DNA of 64,000 nucleotides from Nostoc mirabile CHAB5784. GTDB lineage: Bacteria > Cyanobacteriota > Cyanobacteriia > Cyanobacteriales > Nostocaceae. This document shows positions 63,860 through 64,000 of this stretch, one piece after another. The notes under the pieces were generated by a model. It made no database searches. It had not been told where the DNA came from and saw nothing but the letters and a program-made list of their open reading frames with translations. Each line of letters opens with the position of its first letter. Position 1 is the first letter of the stretch. The translations under genes were made by a program, and so were the position numbers. The stretch spans positions 1-64,000 of the forward strand of contig NZ_JAIVFS010000015.1 of the NCBI RefSeq assembly GCF_020829645.1, read 5' to 3'.

Positions 63860-63886
63860 TTGATTAGCAGAGCAAAATGCTATAAT
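63860..63886 (+). promoter_or_regulatory. Promoter candidate after accA
   Basis: TTGATT (63860-63865) and TATAAT (63881-63886) are separated by 15 bp, slightly short for a sigma70-type promoter, but the -10 box is perfect. It would drive a gene outside the window and is followed by a structured leader. Confidence 0.45.
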
Positions 63887-63887
63887 T

Positions 63888-63966
63888 GCCTATGTGCTTA
63901 AAGATTTTTAACAATCTAGCCATAGGCATTTGCATGTTTGGTAAATCTACTCAATTTGATTGAGTA
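63888..63966 (+). other. Two hairpins in a putative leader
   Basis: GCCTATG (63888-63894) pairs with CATAGGC (63921-63927) around an inner AGATT / AATCT stem. TACTCAAT-TTG-ATTGAGTA (63948-63966) forms a second perfect 8-bp hairpin. They may be accA terminators or the 5' leader of the next gene. No known riboswitch was recognised. Confidence 0.4.
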
Positions 63967-64000
63967 ACTTTTGTATTATTAAGTAATCTAATTTGAGTGT

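Noticed and set aside
1..64000. tRNA, rRNA or prophage genes
   Set aside because: No cloverleaf sequence, rRNA signature or phage structural gene was recognised by reading both strands.

Overview
The window looks like chromosomal DNA of a filamentous, probably Nostocales (Nostoc-like), cyanobacterium. The evidence is the very frequent HIP1 octamer GCGATCGC, heptamer and nonamer repeat tracts between genes, many small dispersed palindromic repeats, and genes restricted to or typical of cyanobacteria: gun4, ntcA, the alkane pair ADO/AAR, DUF3531, DUF3084 and DUF3146 proteins, xisI and a PEP-CTERM protein. No rRNA, tRNA or CRISPR array was recognised.

Layout. 0.4-8 kb: mtnA (methionine salvage), a GNAT acetyltransferase, a 63-bp tandem repeat, icd, gun4, an antitoxin beside a 5'-truncated BrnT toxin, a sugar-ABC ATPase and an anchored Mn/Fe superoxide dismutase. 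8.4-12.6 kb: a hybrid sensor kinase followed directly by a receiver-kinase protein, apparently one operon. 12.7-16.5 kb: rsmG, a CbiO-type ATPase, a TPR protein, a DUF3531 protein and a Nudix hydrolase. 16.5-22.1 kb is a scrambled accessory segment: a HicAB pair, an orphan antitoxin, a truncated DUF29 gene running into a truncated HicA, a HicB, ggt, a PEP-CTERM protein and a ParE/RelE-type toxin-antitoxin pair. Two pieces of a duplicated mfd 3' end flank the ggt region, just before the true mfd (22.2-25.9 kb). Mfd itself carries three repeat-derived in-frame inserts. 26-28.7 kb: a CNNM/CorC-like protein and an aldo/keto reductase.

29-50 kb is a secondary-metabolite and exopolysaccharide region. 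A two-module NRPS (A-T-C-A-T-TE) lies on the minus strand. On the plus strand are the initiating glycosyl-phosphotransferase, a Wzx flippase, a family 2 glycosyltransferase, a Wzy-like polymerase and a Wzc-type autokinase; a beta-helix protein and the Wza export protein are on the minus strand. Together these form a Wzx/Wzy-type export route. Long AT-rich gaps hold gene remnants (a glycosyltransferase tail, the start of an IS6 transposase, unidentified tails) and MITE-like elements.

50-64 kb returns to core genes: an ABC ATPase, fabI-hisB, the global nitrogen regulator ntcA with a candidate NtcA site upstream, DUF3084, a YqgF-like nuclease, DUF3146, xisI, a TnpB element with a divergent ribbon-helix-helix gene, a sugar ABC permease, ADO, AAR and accA. 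The last three link alkane synthesis from fatty acyl-ACP with the first step of fatty acid synthesis; fabI belongs to the same pathway.

The best candidates for new biology are the TnpB/RHH divergent unit with tandem operator-like repeats and structured ends, the mfd-3'-end duplication split by a gene cassette, the repeat-derived inserts inside mfd, and the small NRPS with unusual specificity residues.
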